Shown in pieces: positions 32,004 through 45,238 of a DNA stretch of 64,000 bases. How positions within the stretch are numbered: the first letter of the stretch is position 1; every line of letters starts with the position of its first letter. The stretch spans positions 128,501-192,500 of the forward strand of contig CAUJNA010002868.1 in the NCBI GenBank assembly GCA_963377175.1, given 5' to 3'. This stretch comes from Effrenium voratum. Its lineage: Eukaryota; Sar; Dinophyceae; Suessiales; Symbiodiniaceae. The notes below the pieces were generated by a model. That model saw only the letters and a list, made by a program, of their open reading frames with translations, searched no databases and was not told the DNA's origin. A program made the position numbers and the translations under genes.

Positions 32004-32980
32004 ATGGCATCCATGAAGAGCATGTTGGCTGCGAGCGTGCTGGCCTTGCCTGCGGATGCCTTTGTGGCGCCAACTTCTCAGCAGGTCTCCGGGCTTCGAG
32101 GAACTGCTCCATCGGCATCTGGCAGCGCCTCAGGATCGGGCATTGCCACGTTCTCGATGCTGGCGGCTTCTGGCGTCTCGGGCGCAGCTATGATGAGCTT
32201 TGCAAGGCCAAGCGCCCGCAAGGCCAGGTGGTCTGCAACTTCAGCAAGGAAGCGCAGATTGGTGCCATGGAGCCGGTGGGCTTCTTTGACCCCGCAGGAT
32301 TCTGCACGGATGAGGCTGCTTTCAAGGACTTGCGCGCAAAGGAAATTAAGCATGGGAGGTTGGCAATGATGGGAGCACTCGGAATGCTGACACAGAGCCT
32401 GGTGACCCTTCCCGGCATGGAAGGTGTGCCCAAGGATGTGACGGCGGCCACCGTGGGCAACGGGCAAGTTGGCTTCCTGCTGACCATTGGCATCATTGCT
32501 GTTCTGGGCGACCGTTTTCGTGCAGGATGAGAGCAAGGAGCCCGGGAACTTTGGCAATCGCTTCCTTGGTTGACGACTATTCCGACGAGATGCGCTCTCG
32601 AGCTTTGGAGGCATTTGTAATGTTGTTTGGAATTGCCTTGCAGTTCTTGTTTGCGCTTGATTGCTTTCCCTTGTAGCTCAGTTTTGCTGCAGTACGTGCG
32701 GTTTTTGATTTTCTTTTGGGGTTTGCTGGCGAACCTTCTGTGAATCTTGAAGATGGCACAGTGATGTGTTGATGTGCATTGCAACGTGTTTCTGTGCTTA
32801 TGGTGTGTGTGGACGTGTTGATGTTTGTTCCTCCGGCATGCGTGGCGCTTGCATCTTGGACAAAGTGTGCAAGTGCAGCAGAGAGAGAGATCAACAACGA
32901 CCGCATCGCAATGTTTGCGGCAATCGGGCAGATTGCGACCGGCTCTATACAAATCAGGCATTGAACAGTTTGGAGTGTAA
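32004..32980 (+). pseudogene. LHC copy 10: multiple small indels in both exons
   Basis: Exon 1 (32004 to about 32599) loses two bases at AAGGCCAGGTGG near 32225 and others near 32505-32575. Exon 2 (about 32884-32980) lacks bases around GGCTCTATACAAATC, removing the TGK codons. The acceptor region reads GAGAGAGAGATC. As in copy 9, sequencing error cannot be excluded. Confidence 0.75.
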
Positions 32981-33534
32981 GCATGTTTAGCGTAGTATCG
33001 CTTGCTTTCCATTTTCAAAATATTGAACTATTTTCGCAGGGTACCAGCTTTCTGCACAAGTTGGAAAGCGTTAGTCTGGCGGAGTCTCATACCTGCAATT
33101 TTCTGGCGACAGGAGCTTGTGCTTGGAGAGAGAGCTGAGTCTGAGAGCTGTTGCTGCGTGTGGCATGAAGGTGGTGAGCCAATGGCAAAGTTCTTCCAAG
33201 CACACAGCGGTGCACATGTGCACCGGCGCGCCTGTGCGCGCAATGCATGAAGAGACGGAAACAAGAGTCGGCGGGAGTCGGCGTCTGCATGTTGCACATA
33301 CCAGTATTATCAAGCAACCAATTCGGGTTGGCCAAGCATGGACAGATGGCCATGGGTTCCTCATTTAGTAAGATGACGTTGCGATAAAGGAGAATCACAT
33401 CGAGTCATGTGTTGCACCTTTCTTTTTTGCCAATGCGCATGTTGGCGGCTCCCCATGCATTCGCTCGCTGCTGTTTGCTCCGGAGCTGTAGGCAGTTGTT
33501 GAACCTCTCTTTGGATTACTTGACTACTTGACTC

Positions 33535-34511
33535 ATGGCATCCATGAAGAGCATGTTGGCTGCGAGCGTGCTGGCCTTGCCTGCGGATGCCTTTGTGGCG
33601 CCAACTTCTCAGCAGGTCTCCGGGCTTCGAGGAACTGCTCCATCGGCATCTGGCAGCGCCTCAGGATCGGGCATTGCCACGTTCTCGATGCTGGCGGCTT
33701 GTGGCGTCTCGGGCGCAGCTATGATGAGCTTTGCAAGGCCAAGCGCCCGCAAGGCCAAGGTGGTCTGCAACTTCAGCAAGGAAGCGCAGATTGGTGCCAT
33801 GGAGCCGTTGGGCTTCTTTGACCCCGCAGGATTCTGCACGGATGAGGCTGCTTTCAAGGACTTGCGCGCAAGGAGATTAAGCATGGGAGGTTGCAATGAT
33901 GGAGCACTCGGAATGCTGACACAGAGCCTGGTGACCCTTCCCGGCATGGAAGGTGTGCCCAAGGATGTGACGGCGGCCGTGGGCAACGGGCAAGTTGGCT
34001 TCCTGCTGACCATTGGCATCATTGCTGTTCACTGCGACTGTTTTTGTGCAGGATGAGAGCAAGGAGCCCGGAAACTTTGGCAATCCGCTTCCTTGGTTCG
34101 ACGACTATTCCGACGAGATGCGCTCTCGAGCTTTGGAGGCATTTGTAATGTTGTTTGGAATTGCCTTGCAGTTCTTGTTTGCGGTGCTTGATTGCTATTT
34201 CTCCTTGTAGCTCAGTTTTGTTGCAGCACGTGCGGTTTTTGATTTTCTTTTGGGGTCTGCTGGCGAGCCTTTTGTGAATCTTGAAGATGGCACATGTGTG
34301 GTGATGTTTTGATGTGCATTTCAACGATATGGTGTGTGGACGTGTTGATGTTTGTTCCTCCGGCATGCGTGGCGCGTGGCTCGTGTGCAAAGTGTGCAAG
34401 TGCAGCAGAGGAGAGATCAACAACGGCCGCATCGCAATGTTTGCGGCAATCGGGCAGATTGCGGCCGGCCTATACACCGGCAAATCAGGCATTGAACAGT
34501 TTGGAGTGTAA
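33535..34511 (+). pseudogene. LHC copy 11: indels around helix 1 and helix 2
   Basis: Exon 1 is 33535-34127. Single bases are missing at GCGCAAGGAG, GGTTGCAATG and GATGGAGC (33868-33903), Thr150 is absent as in copy 8, and GTTCACTGCGAC near 34027 replaces the end of helix 2. Exon 2 (34411-34511) is intact. It corresponds to copy 8 in the higher-order repeat, sharing Cys56 and the spacer type. Confidence 0.78.
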
Positions 34512-35069
34512 GCATGTTTAGCGTAGTATGCGCTTGCTTTCCATTTTCAATATCTTGAACTATTTTCGCAGGTACCAGCTTTCTGCACCAAGTTGGAAAG
34601 CGTGAGTCGGGCGGGTCTCATACCTGCAATTTGCTGGCAACAGGAGCTTGTGCTTGGAAGAGAGCTGAGTCTGAGAGCTGTTAGCCGAGTGGCATGAAGG
34701 TGGTTAGCCATCAAAAGCACCGTTCTTCCACGCACACAGCGGTGCACATGTGCACCGGCGCGCCTATTGCGCGCAATGCACGCCAAGAGACGGAAACAAG
34801 AGTCGGCGGGAGTCGGCGTCTGAATGTTGCACATACCAGTATTTTCAATCAATCAATTCGGGCTGGCCAAGCATGGACAGATGGCCATGGGTTCCTCATT
34901 TAGTAAGATGACGTTACGATAAAGGCGAATCACATCGAATCATGTGTTGCACCTTTCTTTTTTGCCAATTCGCATGTTGGCGGCTCCCCATGCATTCGCT
35001 CGCTGCTGTTTGCTCCGGAGCTGTAGGCAGTTGTTGAACCTCTCTTTGGATTACTTGACTACTTGACTC

Positions 35070-36053
35070 ATGGCATCCATGAAGAGCATGTTGGCTGCGA
35101 GCGTGCTGGCCTTGCCTGCGGATGCCTTTGTGGCGCCAACTTCTCAGCAGGTCTCCGGGCTTCGAGGAACTGCTCCATCGGCATCTGGCAGCGCCTCAGG
35201 ATCGGGCATTGCCACGTTCTCGATGCTGGCGGCTTCTGGCGTCTCGGGCGCAGCTATGATGAGCTTTGCAAGGCCAAGCGCCCGCAAGGCCAAGGTGGTC
35301 TGCAACTTCAGCAAGGAAGCGCAGATTGGTGCCATGGAGCCGTTGGGCTTCTTTGACCCCGCAGGATTCTGCACGGATGAGGCTGCTTTCAAGGACTTGC
35401 GCGCAAAGGAAATTAAGCATGGGAGGTTGGCAATGATGGGAGCACTCGGAATGCTGACACAGAGCCTGGTGACCCTTCCCGGCATGGAAGGTGTGCCCAA
35501 GGATGTGACGGCGGCCACCGTGGGCAACGGGCAAGTTGGCTTCCTGCTGACCATTGGCATCATTGCTGTTCTGGAGGCGACCGTTTTCGTGCAGGATGAG
35601 AGCAAGGAGCCCGGAAACTTTGGCAATCCGCTTCCTTGGTTCGACGACTATTCCGACGAGATGCGCTCTCGAGCTTTGGAGGCATTTGTAATGTTGTTTG
35701 GAATTGCCTTGCAGTTCTTGTTTGCGGTGCTTGATTGCTTTCCCTTGTAGCTCAGTTTTGCTGCAGTACGTGCGGTTTTTGATTTTCTTTTGGGGTTTGC
35801 TGGCGAACCTTCTGTGAATCTTGAAGATGGCACAGTGATGTGTTGATGTGCATTGCAACGTGTTTCTGTGCTTATGGTGTGTGGACGTGTTGATGTTTGT
35901 TCCTCCGGCATGCGTGGCGCTTGCATCTTGGACAAAGTGTGCAAGTGCAGCAGAGAAGAGATCAACAACGAAGCCGCATCATAATGTTTGCGGCAATCGG
36001 GCAGACATGGCAGTATCACCGGCAATCAGGCATTGAACAGTTTTGGAGTGTAA
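35070..36053 (+). pseudogene. LHC copy 12: intact exon 1, damaged exon 2
   Basis: Exon 1 (35070-35670) encodes a normal 200-residue part with Leu92. Exon 2 (about 35956-36053) has changes at the acceptor (AGAGAAGAG), an insertion of AAG after AACAACG, ATAATG for GCAATG, and a rearranged stretch GACATGGCAGTATCACC in place of the GQIAAGLYT codons. Helix 3 cannot form. Confidence 0.78.
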
Positions 36054-36607
36054 GCATGTTTAGCGTAGTATCCGCTTGCTTTCCATTTTCAAAATCTTGA
36101 ACTATTTTCGCAGGTACCAGCTTTCTGCACCAAGTTGGAAAGCGTGAGTCCGGGCGGGTCTCATACCTGCAATTTTCTGGCGACAGGAGCTTGTGCTTGG
36201 AAGAGAGCTGAGTCTGAGAGCTGTTAGCACGAGTGGCATGAAGGTGGTGAGCCATGAGAAGCACCGTTCTTCCAAGCACACAGCGGTGCACATGTGCACC
36301 GGCGCGCCTATTGCGCGCAATGCACGCCAAGAGGCGGAAACAAGAGTTGGCAGGAGTCGGCGTCTGCATGTTGCACATACCAGTATTATCAAGCAACCAA
36401 TTCGGGGTGGCCAAGCATGGACAGATGGCCATGGGTTCCTCATTTAGCAAGATGACGTTACGATCAAGGCGAATCACATCGATTCATGTGTTGCACCTTT
36501 CTTTTTTGCCAATGCGCATGTTGGCGGCTCCCTATGCATTCGCTCGCTGCTGTTTGCTCCGTAGGCAGTTGTTGAACCTCTCTTTGGATTACTTGACTAC
36601 TTGACTC

Positions 36608-37699
36608 ATGGCATCCATGAAGAGCATGTTGGCTGCGAGCGTGCTGGCCTTGCCTGCGGATGCCTTTGTGGCGCCAACTTCTCAGCAGGTCTCCGGGCTT
36701 CGAGGAACTGCTCCATCGGCATCTGGCAGCGCCTCAGGATCGGGCATTGCCACGTTCTCGATGCTGGCGGCTTCTGGCGTCTCGGGCGCAGCTATGTCTG
36801 CCGGGCTTCGAGGAACTGCTCCATCGGCATCTGGCAGCGCCTCAGGATCGGGCATTGCCACGTTCTCGATGCTGGCGGCTTCTGGCGTCTCGGGCGCAGC
36901 TATGATGAGCTTTGCAAGGCCAAGCGCCCGCAAGGCCAAGGTGGTCTGCAACTTCAGCAAGGAAGCGCAGATTGGTGCCATGGAGCCGGTAAGCTGACCC
37001 CGCAGGATTCTGCACGGATGAGGCTGCTTTCAAGTGACTGTGCCGCAGCTGGAAATTAAGCATGGGAGGTTGGCAATGATGGGAGCACTCGGAATGCTGA
37101 CACAGAGCCTGGTGACCCTTCCCGGCATGGAAGGTGTGCCCAAGGATGTGACGGCGGCCACCGTGGGCAACGGGCAAGTTGGCTTCCTGCTGACCATTGG
37201 CATCATTGCTGTTCTGGAGGCGACCGTTTTCGTGCAGGATGAGAGCAAGGAGCCCGGAAACTTTGGCAATCCGCTTCCTTGGTTCGACGACTATTCCGAC
37301 GAGATGCGCTCTCGAGCTTTGGAGGCATTTGTAATGTTGTTTGGAATTGCCTTGCAGTTCTTGTTTGCGGCGCTTGATTGCTTTCCCTTGTAGCTCAGTT
37401 TTGCTGCAGTACGTGCGGTTTTTGATTTTCTTTTGGGGTTTGCTGGCGAACCTTCTGTGAATCTTGAAGATGGCACAGTGATGTGTTGATGTGCATTGCA
37501 ACGTGTTTCTGTGCTTATGTTGTGTGGACGTGTTGATGTTTGTTCCTCCGGCATGCGTGGCGCTTGCATCTTGGACAAAGTGTGCAAGTGCAGCAGAGGA
37601 GAGATCAACAACGGCCGCATCGCAATGTTTGCGGCAATCGGGCAGATTGCGGCCGGCCTATACACCGGCAAGTCAGGCATTGAACAGTTTGGAGTGTAA
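36608..37699 (+). pseudogene. LHC copy 13: internal duplication and scrambled exon 1
   Basis: A 36-codon block of the transit region (GLRGTAPS to SGAAM plus SA) is duplicated in frame at about 36695-36910. Later GAGCCGGTAAGCTGACC near 36985 gives a stop, and the DLRAK codons near 37035 are replaced by a different sequence (TGACTGTGCCGCAGCTG). The remaining exon 1 (to 37313) and exon 2 (37599-37699) are normal. Confidence 0.85.
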
Positions 37700-38258
37700 G
37701 CATGTTTAGCGTAGTATGCGCTTGCTTTCCATTTTCAAAATATTGAACTATTTTCGCAGGTACCAGCTTTCTGCACCAAGTTGGAAAGCGTTAGTCTGGC
37801 GGGTCTCATACCTGCAATTTTCTGGCGACAGGAGCTTGTGCTTGGAAGAGAGCTGAGTCTGAGAGCTGTTAGCACGTGTGGCATGAAGGTGGTGAGCCAT
37901 GAGAAGCACCGTTCTTCCAAGCACACAGCGGTGCACATGTGCACCGGCGCGCCTATTGCGCGCAATGCACGCCAAGAGACGGAAACAAGAGTCGGCGGGA
38001 GTCGGCGTCTGCATGTTGCACATACCAGTATTATCAAGCAACCAATTCGGGTTGGCCAAGCATGGACAGATGGCCATGGGTTCCTCATTTAGTAAGATGA
38101 CGTTGCGATAAAGGAGAATCACATCGAGTCATGTGTTGCACCTTTCTTTTTTGCCAATGCGCATGTTGGCGGCTCCCCATGCATTCGCTCGCTGCTGTTT
38201 GCTCCGGAGCTCTAGGCAGTTGTTGAACCTCTCTTTGGATTACTTGACTACTTGACTC

Positions 38259-39243
38259 ATGGCATCCATGAAGAGCATGTTGGCTGCGAGCGTGCTGGCC
38301 TTGCCTGCGGATGCCTTTGTGGCGCCAACTTCTCAGCAGGTCTCCGGGCTTCGAGGAACTGCTCCATCGGCATCTGGCAGCGCCTCAGGATCGGGCATTG
38401 CCACGTTCTCGATGCTGGCGGCTTCTGGCGTCTCGGGCGCAGCTATGATGAGCTTTGCAAGGCCAAGCGCCCGCAAGGCCAAGGTGGTCTGCAACTTCAG
38501 CAAGGAAGCGCAGATTGGTGCCATGGAGCCGTTGGGCTTCTTTGACCCCGCAGGATTCTGCACGGATGAGGCTGCTTTCAAGGACTTGCGCGCAAAGGAG
38601 ATTAAGCATGGGAGGTTGGCAATGATGGGAGCACTCGGAATGCTGACACAGAGCCTGGTGACCCTTCCCGGCATGGAAGGTGTGCCCAAGGATGTGACGG
38701 CGGCCACCGTGGGCAACGGGCAAGTTGGCTTCCTGCTGACCATTGGCATCATTGCTGTTCTGGAGGCGACTGTTTTTGTGCAGGATGAGAGCAAGGAGCC
38801 CGGAAACTTTGGCAATCCGCTTCCTTGGTTCGACGACTATTCCGACGAGATGCGCTCTCGAGCTTTGGAGGCATTTGTAATGTTGTTTGGAATTGCCTTG
38901 CAGTTCTTGTTTGCGGTGCTTGATTGCTATTTCTCCTTGTAGCTCAGTTTTGTTGCAGCACGTGCGGTTTTTGATTTTCTTTTGGGGTCTGCTGGCGAGC
39001 CTTTTGTGAATCTTGAAGATGGCACATGTGTGGTGATGTTTTGATGTGCATTTCAACGATATGGTGTGTGGACGTGTTGATGTTTGTTCCTCCGGCATGC
39101 GTGGCGCGTGGCTCGTGTGCAAAGTGTGCAAGTGCAGCAGAGGAGAGATCAACAACGGCCGCATCGCAATGTTTGCGGCAATCGGGCAGATTGCGGCCGG
39201 CCTATACACCGGCAAATCAGGCATTGAACAGTTTGGAGTGTAA
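38259..39243 (+). CDS. LHC copy 14, intact
   Basis: Exon 1 is 38259-38859 and exon 2 is 39143-39243. It has Leu92 and Thr150 and the A-type intron, in which the GTGTTTCTGTGCTT segment is missing. It is preceded by the GAGCTCTAGG variant leader that also precedes copy 8. Confidence 0.9.
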
Positions 39244-39803
39244 GCATGTTTAGCGTAGTATGCGCTTGCTTTCCATTTTCAATATCTTGAACTATTTTCG
39301 CAGGTACCAGCTTTCTGCACCAAGTTGGAAAGCGTGAGTCCGGGCGGGTCTCATACCTGCAATTTGCTGGCAACAGGAGCTTGTGCTTGGAAGAGAGCTG
39401 AGTCTGAGAGCTGTTAGCACGAGTGGCATGAAGGTGGTTAGCCATCAAAAGCACCGTTCTTCCACGCACACAGCGGTGCACATGTGCACCGGCGCGCCTA
39501 TTGCGCGCAATGCACGCCAAGAGACGGAAACAAGAGTCGGCGGGAGTCGGCGTCTGAATGTTGCACATACCAGTATTTTCAATCAATCAATTCGGGCTGG
39601 CCAAGCATGGACAGATGGCCATGGGTTCCTCATTTAGCAAGATGACGTTACGATCAAGGCGAATCACATCGAATCATGTGTTGCACCTTTCTTTTTTGCC
39701 AATTCGCATGTTGGCGGCTCCCCATGCATTCGCTCGCTGCTGTTTGCTCCGGAGCTGTAGGCAGTTGTTGAACCTCTCTTTGGATTACTTGACTACTTGA
39801 CTC

Positions 39804-40789
39804 ATGGCATCCATGAAGAGCATGTTGGCTGCGAGCGTGCTGGCCTTGCCTGCGGATGCCTTTGTGGCGCCAACTTCTCAGCAGGTCTCCGGGCTTCGAG
39901 GAACTGCTCCATCGGCATCTGGCAGCGCCTCAGGATCGGGCATTGCCACGTTCTCGATGCTGGCGGCTTCTGGCGTCTCGGGCGCAGCTATGATGAGCTT
40001 TGCAAGGCCAAGCGCCCGCAAGGCCAAGGTGGTCTGCAACTTCAGCAAGGAAGCGCAGATTGGTGCCATGGAGCCGTTGGGCTTCTTTGACCCCGCAGGA
40101 TTCTGCACGGATGAGGCTGCTTTCAAGGACTTGCGCGCAAAGGAATTAAGCATGGGAGGTTGGCAATGATGGGAGCACTCGGAATGCTGACACAGAGCCT
40201 GGTGACCCTTCCCGGCATGGAAGGTGTGCCCAAGGATGTGACGGCGGCCACCGTGGGCAACGGGCAAGTTGGCTTCCTGCTGACCATTGGCATCATTGCT
40301 GTTCTGGAGGCGACCGTTTTCGTGCAGGATGAGAGCAAGGAGCCCGGAAACTTTGGCAATCCGCTTCCTTGGTTCGACGACTATTCCGACGAGATGCGCT
40401 CTCGAGCTTTGGAGGCATTTGTAATGTTGTTTGGAATTGCCTTGCAGTTCTTGTTTGCGGTGCTTGATTGCTTTCCCTTGTAGCTCAGTTTTGCTGCAGT
40501 ACGTGCGGTTTTTGATTTTCTTTTGGGGTTTGCTGGCGAACCTTCTGTGAATCTTGAAGATGGCACAGTGATGTGTTGATGTGCATTGCAACGTGTTTCT
40601 GTGCTTATGGTGTGTGGACGTGTTGATGTTTGTTCCTCCGGCATGCGTGGCGCTTGCATCTTGGACAAAGTGTGCAAGTGCAGCAGAGGAGAGATCAACA
40701 ACGGCCGCATCGCAATGTTTGCGGCAATCGGGCAGATTGCGGCCGGCCTATACACCGGCAAGTCAGGCATTGAACAGTTTGGAGTGTAA
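39804..40789 (+). pseudogene. LHC copy 15: single-base loss in exon 1
   Basis: Exon 1 (39804-40403) lacks one A in AAAGGAATTAAG near 40143, shifting the frame just before helix 1. Everything else, including exon 2 (40689-40789), is normal. A consensus error in an A run would restore the gene, so its status is uncertain. Confidence 0.65.
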
Positions 40790-41348
40790 GCATGTTTAGC
40801 GTAGTATGCGCTTGCTTTCCATTTTCAAAATATTGAACTATTTTCGCAGGTACCAGCTTTCTGCACCAAGTTGGAAAGCGTTAGTCTGGCGGGTCTCATA
40901 CCTGCAATTTTCTGGCGACAGGAGCTTGTGCTTGGAAGAGAGCTGAGTCTGAGAGCTGTTAGCACGTGTGGCATGAAGGTGGTGAGCCATGAGAAGCACC
41001 GTTCTTCCAAGCAAACAGCGGTGCACATGTGCACCGGCGCGCCTATTGCGCGCAATGCACGCCAAGTGACGGAAACAAGAGTTGGCAGGAGTCGGCGTCT
41101 GCATGTTGCACATACCAGTATTATCAAGCAACCAATTCGGGTTGGCCAAGCATGGACAGATGGCCATGGGTTCCTCATTTAGTAAGATGACGTTGCGATA
41201 AAGGAGAATCACATCGAGTCATGTGTTGCACCTTTCTTTTTTGCCAATGCGCATGTTGGCGGCTCCCCATGCATTCGCTCGCTGCTGTTTGCTCCGGAGC
41301 TGTAGGCAGTTGTTGAACCTCTCTTTGGATTACTTGACTACTTGACTC

Positions 41349-42344
41349 ATGGCATCCATGAAGAGCATGTTGGCTGCGAGCGTGCTGACCTTGCCTGCGG
41401 ATGCCTTTGTGGCGCCAACTTCTCAGCAGGTCTTTGGGCTTCGACGAACTGCGCCATCGGCATCTGGCAGCGCCTCAGGATCGGGCATTGCCACGTTCTC
41501 GATGCTGGCGGCTTCTGGCGTCTCGGGCGCAGCTATGATGAGCTTTGCAAGGCCAAGCGCCCGCAAGGCCAAGGTGGTCTGCAACTTCAGCAAGGAAGCG
41601 CAGATTGGTGCCATGGAGCCGGTGGGCTTCTTTGACCCCGCAGGATTCTGCACGGATGAGGCTGCTTTCAAGGACTTGCGCGCAAAGGAAATTAAGCATG
41701 GGAGGTTGGCAATGATGGGAGCACTCGGAATGCTGACACAGAGCCTGGTGACCCTTCCCGGCATGGAAGGTGTGCCCAAGGATGTGACGGCGGCCACCGT
41801 GGGCAACGGGCAAGTTGGCTTCCTGCTGACCATTGGCATCATTGCTGTTCTGGAGGCGACTGTTTTCGTGCAGGATGAGAGCAAGGAGCCCGGAAACTTT
41901 GGCAATCCGCTTCCTTGGTTCGACGACTATTCCGACGAGATGCGCTCTCGAGCTTTGGAGGCATTTGTAATGTTGTCTGCAATTGCTTTGTGGTTCTTGT
42001 TTGCGGTGCTTGATTACTATGTATCTTTGTTGTTCAGTGTTGCTGCAGCACGTTTGGTTTTTGATTTTCTTTTGGGGTCTGCTGGCAAACCTTCTGTGAA
42101 TCTTGAAAATGGCACATTTGTGGTGATGTGTTGATGTGCATTTCAAGGTGTTTCTGTGCTTATGGTGTGTGGACGTGTTGATGTTTGTTCCTCCGGCATG
42201 CGTGGCGCGTGGCTCGTGTTCAAAGTGTGCAAGTGCAGCAGAGGAGAGATCAACAACGGCCGCATCGCAATGTTTGCGGCAATCGGGCAGATTGCGGCCG
42301 GCCTATACACCGGCAAGTCAGGCATTGAACAGTTTGGAGTGTAA
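41349..42344 (+). CDS. LHC copy 16, intact
   Basis: Exon 1 is 41349-41949 and exon 2 is 42244-42344. It differs from the rest in the leader peptide: VLTLPADA, and QQVFGLRRT instead of QQVSGLRGT. The intron changes to a third subtype (GTGGTTCTTG, TACTATGTATC) that characterises the right part of the array. Confidence 0.9.
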
Positions 42345-43265
42345 GCATGTTTAGCGTAGTATGCGCTTGCTTGCAACTTTCAATATCTTGAACTATTTTC
42401 GCAGGTTCCAGCTTTCTGCACCAAGTTGGAAAGCGTGAGTCCGGGCGGGTCTCATACCTGCAATTTTCTGGCGACAGGAGCTTGTGCTTGGAAGAGAGCT
42501 GAGTCTAAGAGCTGTTAGCATGTGTGGCATGAAGGTGGTTAGCCATCAAAAGCACCGTTCTTCCAAGCACGCAGCGGTGCACATGTGCACCGGTGCGCCT
42601 ATTGCGCGCAATGCACGCCAAGAGACGGAAACAAGAGTCGGCAGGAGTCGGCGTTTGCATGTTGCACATACCAGTATTATCAAGCAACCAATTCGGGTGG
42701 CCAAGCATGGACAGATGGCCATGGGTTCCTCATTTAGTAAGATGATGTTACGATAAAGGCGAATCACATCGAATCATGTGTTGCACCTTTCATTTTTGCC
42801 AATGCGCATGTTGGCGGCTCCCCATGCATTCGCTCGCTGCTGTTTGCTCCGAAGCTGTAGGCAGTTGTTGAACCTCTCTTTGGATTACTTGACTACTTGA
42901 CTCATGGCATCCATGAAAAGCATGTTGGCCGCGAGCGTGCTGGCCTTGCCTGCGGATGCCTTTGTGGCGCCAACTTCTCAGCAGGTCTCCGGGCTTCGAG
43001 GAACTGCGCCATCGGCATCTGGCAGCGCCTCAGGATCGGGCATTGCCACGTTCTCGATGCTGGCGGCTTCTGGCGTCTCGGGCGCAGCTATGATGAGCTT
43101 TGCAAGGCCAAGCGCCCGCAAGGCCAAGGTGGTCTGCAACTTCAGCAAGGAAGCGCAGATTGGTGCCATGGAGCCGGTGGGCTTCTTTGACCCCGCAGGA
43201 TTCTGCACGGATGAGGCTGCTTTCAAGGACTTGCGCGCAAAGGAGATTAAGCATGGGAGGTTGGC

Positions 43266-45238
43266 TCCTTGCGCGGCGGCTTCTCTTGAAGCGTGCCGAT
43301 CTCCGGCACCTTTTTCAGGAAACTTGGCAAGAGCCTGTTCAGCAAAATGGACCTCTCAGTAGAATCCACAAGGCTGTGCACGATTTGCAGGCCACATGGA
43401 GTGCTCCCTTCACGATTCACACACATGAAGGGCTTGAGCTCCATTTGCTTGCCCCGCTCGCAGCCAAGTTCCAACACGATCTTAGGACCGCACTTAGAAA
43501 CATGGTGCTGCGTAATGAACGAAGTTTGCACACCCGAAAGGATTTTGTAGGGGGACCCGTTTTCTTGTATGAGGCAAACGTTGCACTGTTGCGGGGCGTC
43601 CAGGGAGCCAGAACACACCCAAACATTCCACAAATCACACTACGCGAGCAAGCCACACTGAGGAACATTCTCTCAGGCGCCGTTCGCACACAGGACCGAA
43701 TGCACAAGTCGGGATTGGTTGAGGAACGCGCTTGCCCCTGGTGCAAGAAAGATGCTGTGGAAGACCTCGAGCATCTCTACTGGAATTGTCCTGCTTGGCA
43801 TGAGCGCAGACAAGATTTCGTTTCCCGCTGGGGGCAAGTAATTCGCTCGCTGCCTGAGTGCGCGCGACACTGTGGGCTTCTACCAGCTAACGTCTTACGA
43901 GATGAATTGTTTGCCTCGCTGCAAGAAGCCACGCTTTTTGCAGTTGCCTTGCAGCATACCATGATTCGCATTGTGCAGGCGCGTGACATAGTGAGCCTAA
44001 GCGCGCGAGCCACTGGCGGAGCAGCTGTTGAAAGTGATGAAGAGTCTCTGTCACGAAGTGAACACTCCTGTGAGTCTACTCACGATGTGCCAGCACAGGA
44101 ATCGGTTAACTCTCTTTCACGGCATCATCTTTTTCCCACTTACCCTTGGCACTACGAGAACGAATTCGATTGTGACGGGTTCTTTGCACCCAACATACCG
44201 GCCAACTGGCGGCGATATAGCGCAGGTGGGGAGTGGACCTTTGGCCTCACGTGTTTTGTGCCCTTGCACACTTACTGGACCAGGTTGAAATGGCCAGGGG
44301 CAAGTGACACAGGTCACACAATCACTTGGCTTGAACTTGCGCTGGACTATCACGCCAGCACTCATTGCCCGTTGGCTCCTCCTGACAGGAGTGATGCCTC
44401 ACTGACAGCAGCCAGCATAGCCCAATTTTTCGAGAGAGCCAGCAAAAGAATGGCCGTGATCTGTGGAGCCAGCCTGTGTCCTGGCAATTTCTTGACTCAC
44501 GTTACGAGCTTAACTGCCTTGGGCTTCAATAGAGCAGCGGGGATCTCTCTGCGCCCTCAGCTGCTGCAGCCAGAGTATGTGCACCGCATCTTGTTCGACA
44601 TTGCGGTTGATAGCCAGCACGGCGACATCAAATTACGAAAGCAAAAAATTATCCTGCCACAAGTGCCGCCGTTGTTGCTACGACAGCTTGTCCGAAAGAG
44701 GCTCATTGGAAAACAGCCGGCGCCAGATGCCCACCAGCCACAGAAAGCGAGGCGCCAGGTTAAGTCGCACAAAGCAGCTAGTGCCCATGTCCAATGGACA
44801 GACCAAGAAAGTGACATTCTCCTAGCTGCCAAAAACTGGAGAGACAAACACAGGTTGGAAAAAGTCCTTCTTCACAACCGCAATGCGCAAGAGCGTAGCA
44901 GACATTTCCTCGAGATTACTGCTCAGGGCGACAAGGTCGTTTGCGCGCTATGTAAAAGATCGAACCCCAATCTAGGTAAATTTCTTGTAGATTCATGTGG
45001 CGGCGAGCTCGACCAAGGTGCGCCGCTCCCAGGGGCGCGAAAAGCCAGCGTGCAACTAGCCAAACGGGCCCAGATTGCGCATCAACACAACAACGCCCGG
45101 ACCCACCAGCACGAGCTCGCAATTCCTACCTCACTTGAGCAACTTCCAACGTGTGTTCTGTGCAACGAGCAACAGCAGCATGAGGGTTGGAGACGTGTAA
45201 GCCACTTTTTGCGCCGTACATGCAGTGCTGCGCCGTAG
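43266..45238 (+). CDS. LINE B partial ORF: post-RT C-terminal polyprotein
   Basis: One uninterrupted frame of about 656 element codons, without its own start, happens to be open from upstream LHC DNA in a wrong frame. Visible features: a CPWC-x9-H-x4-C zinc knuckle of the kind found after LINE reverse transcriptases; a Ser/Glu-rich linker; a globular region with WTRLKWPG, ITWLELALDY, CPGNF and TSLTALGF then LRPQL; a helix around WTDQESDIL; CALC and CVLC cysteine pairs; and a basic end. No RT, endonuclease or OTU motif is present. The open frame suggests a recent insertion. Confidence 0.8.
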
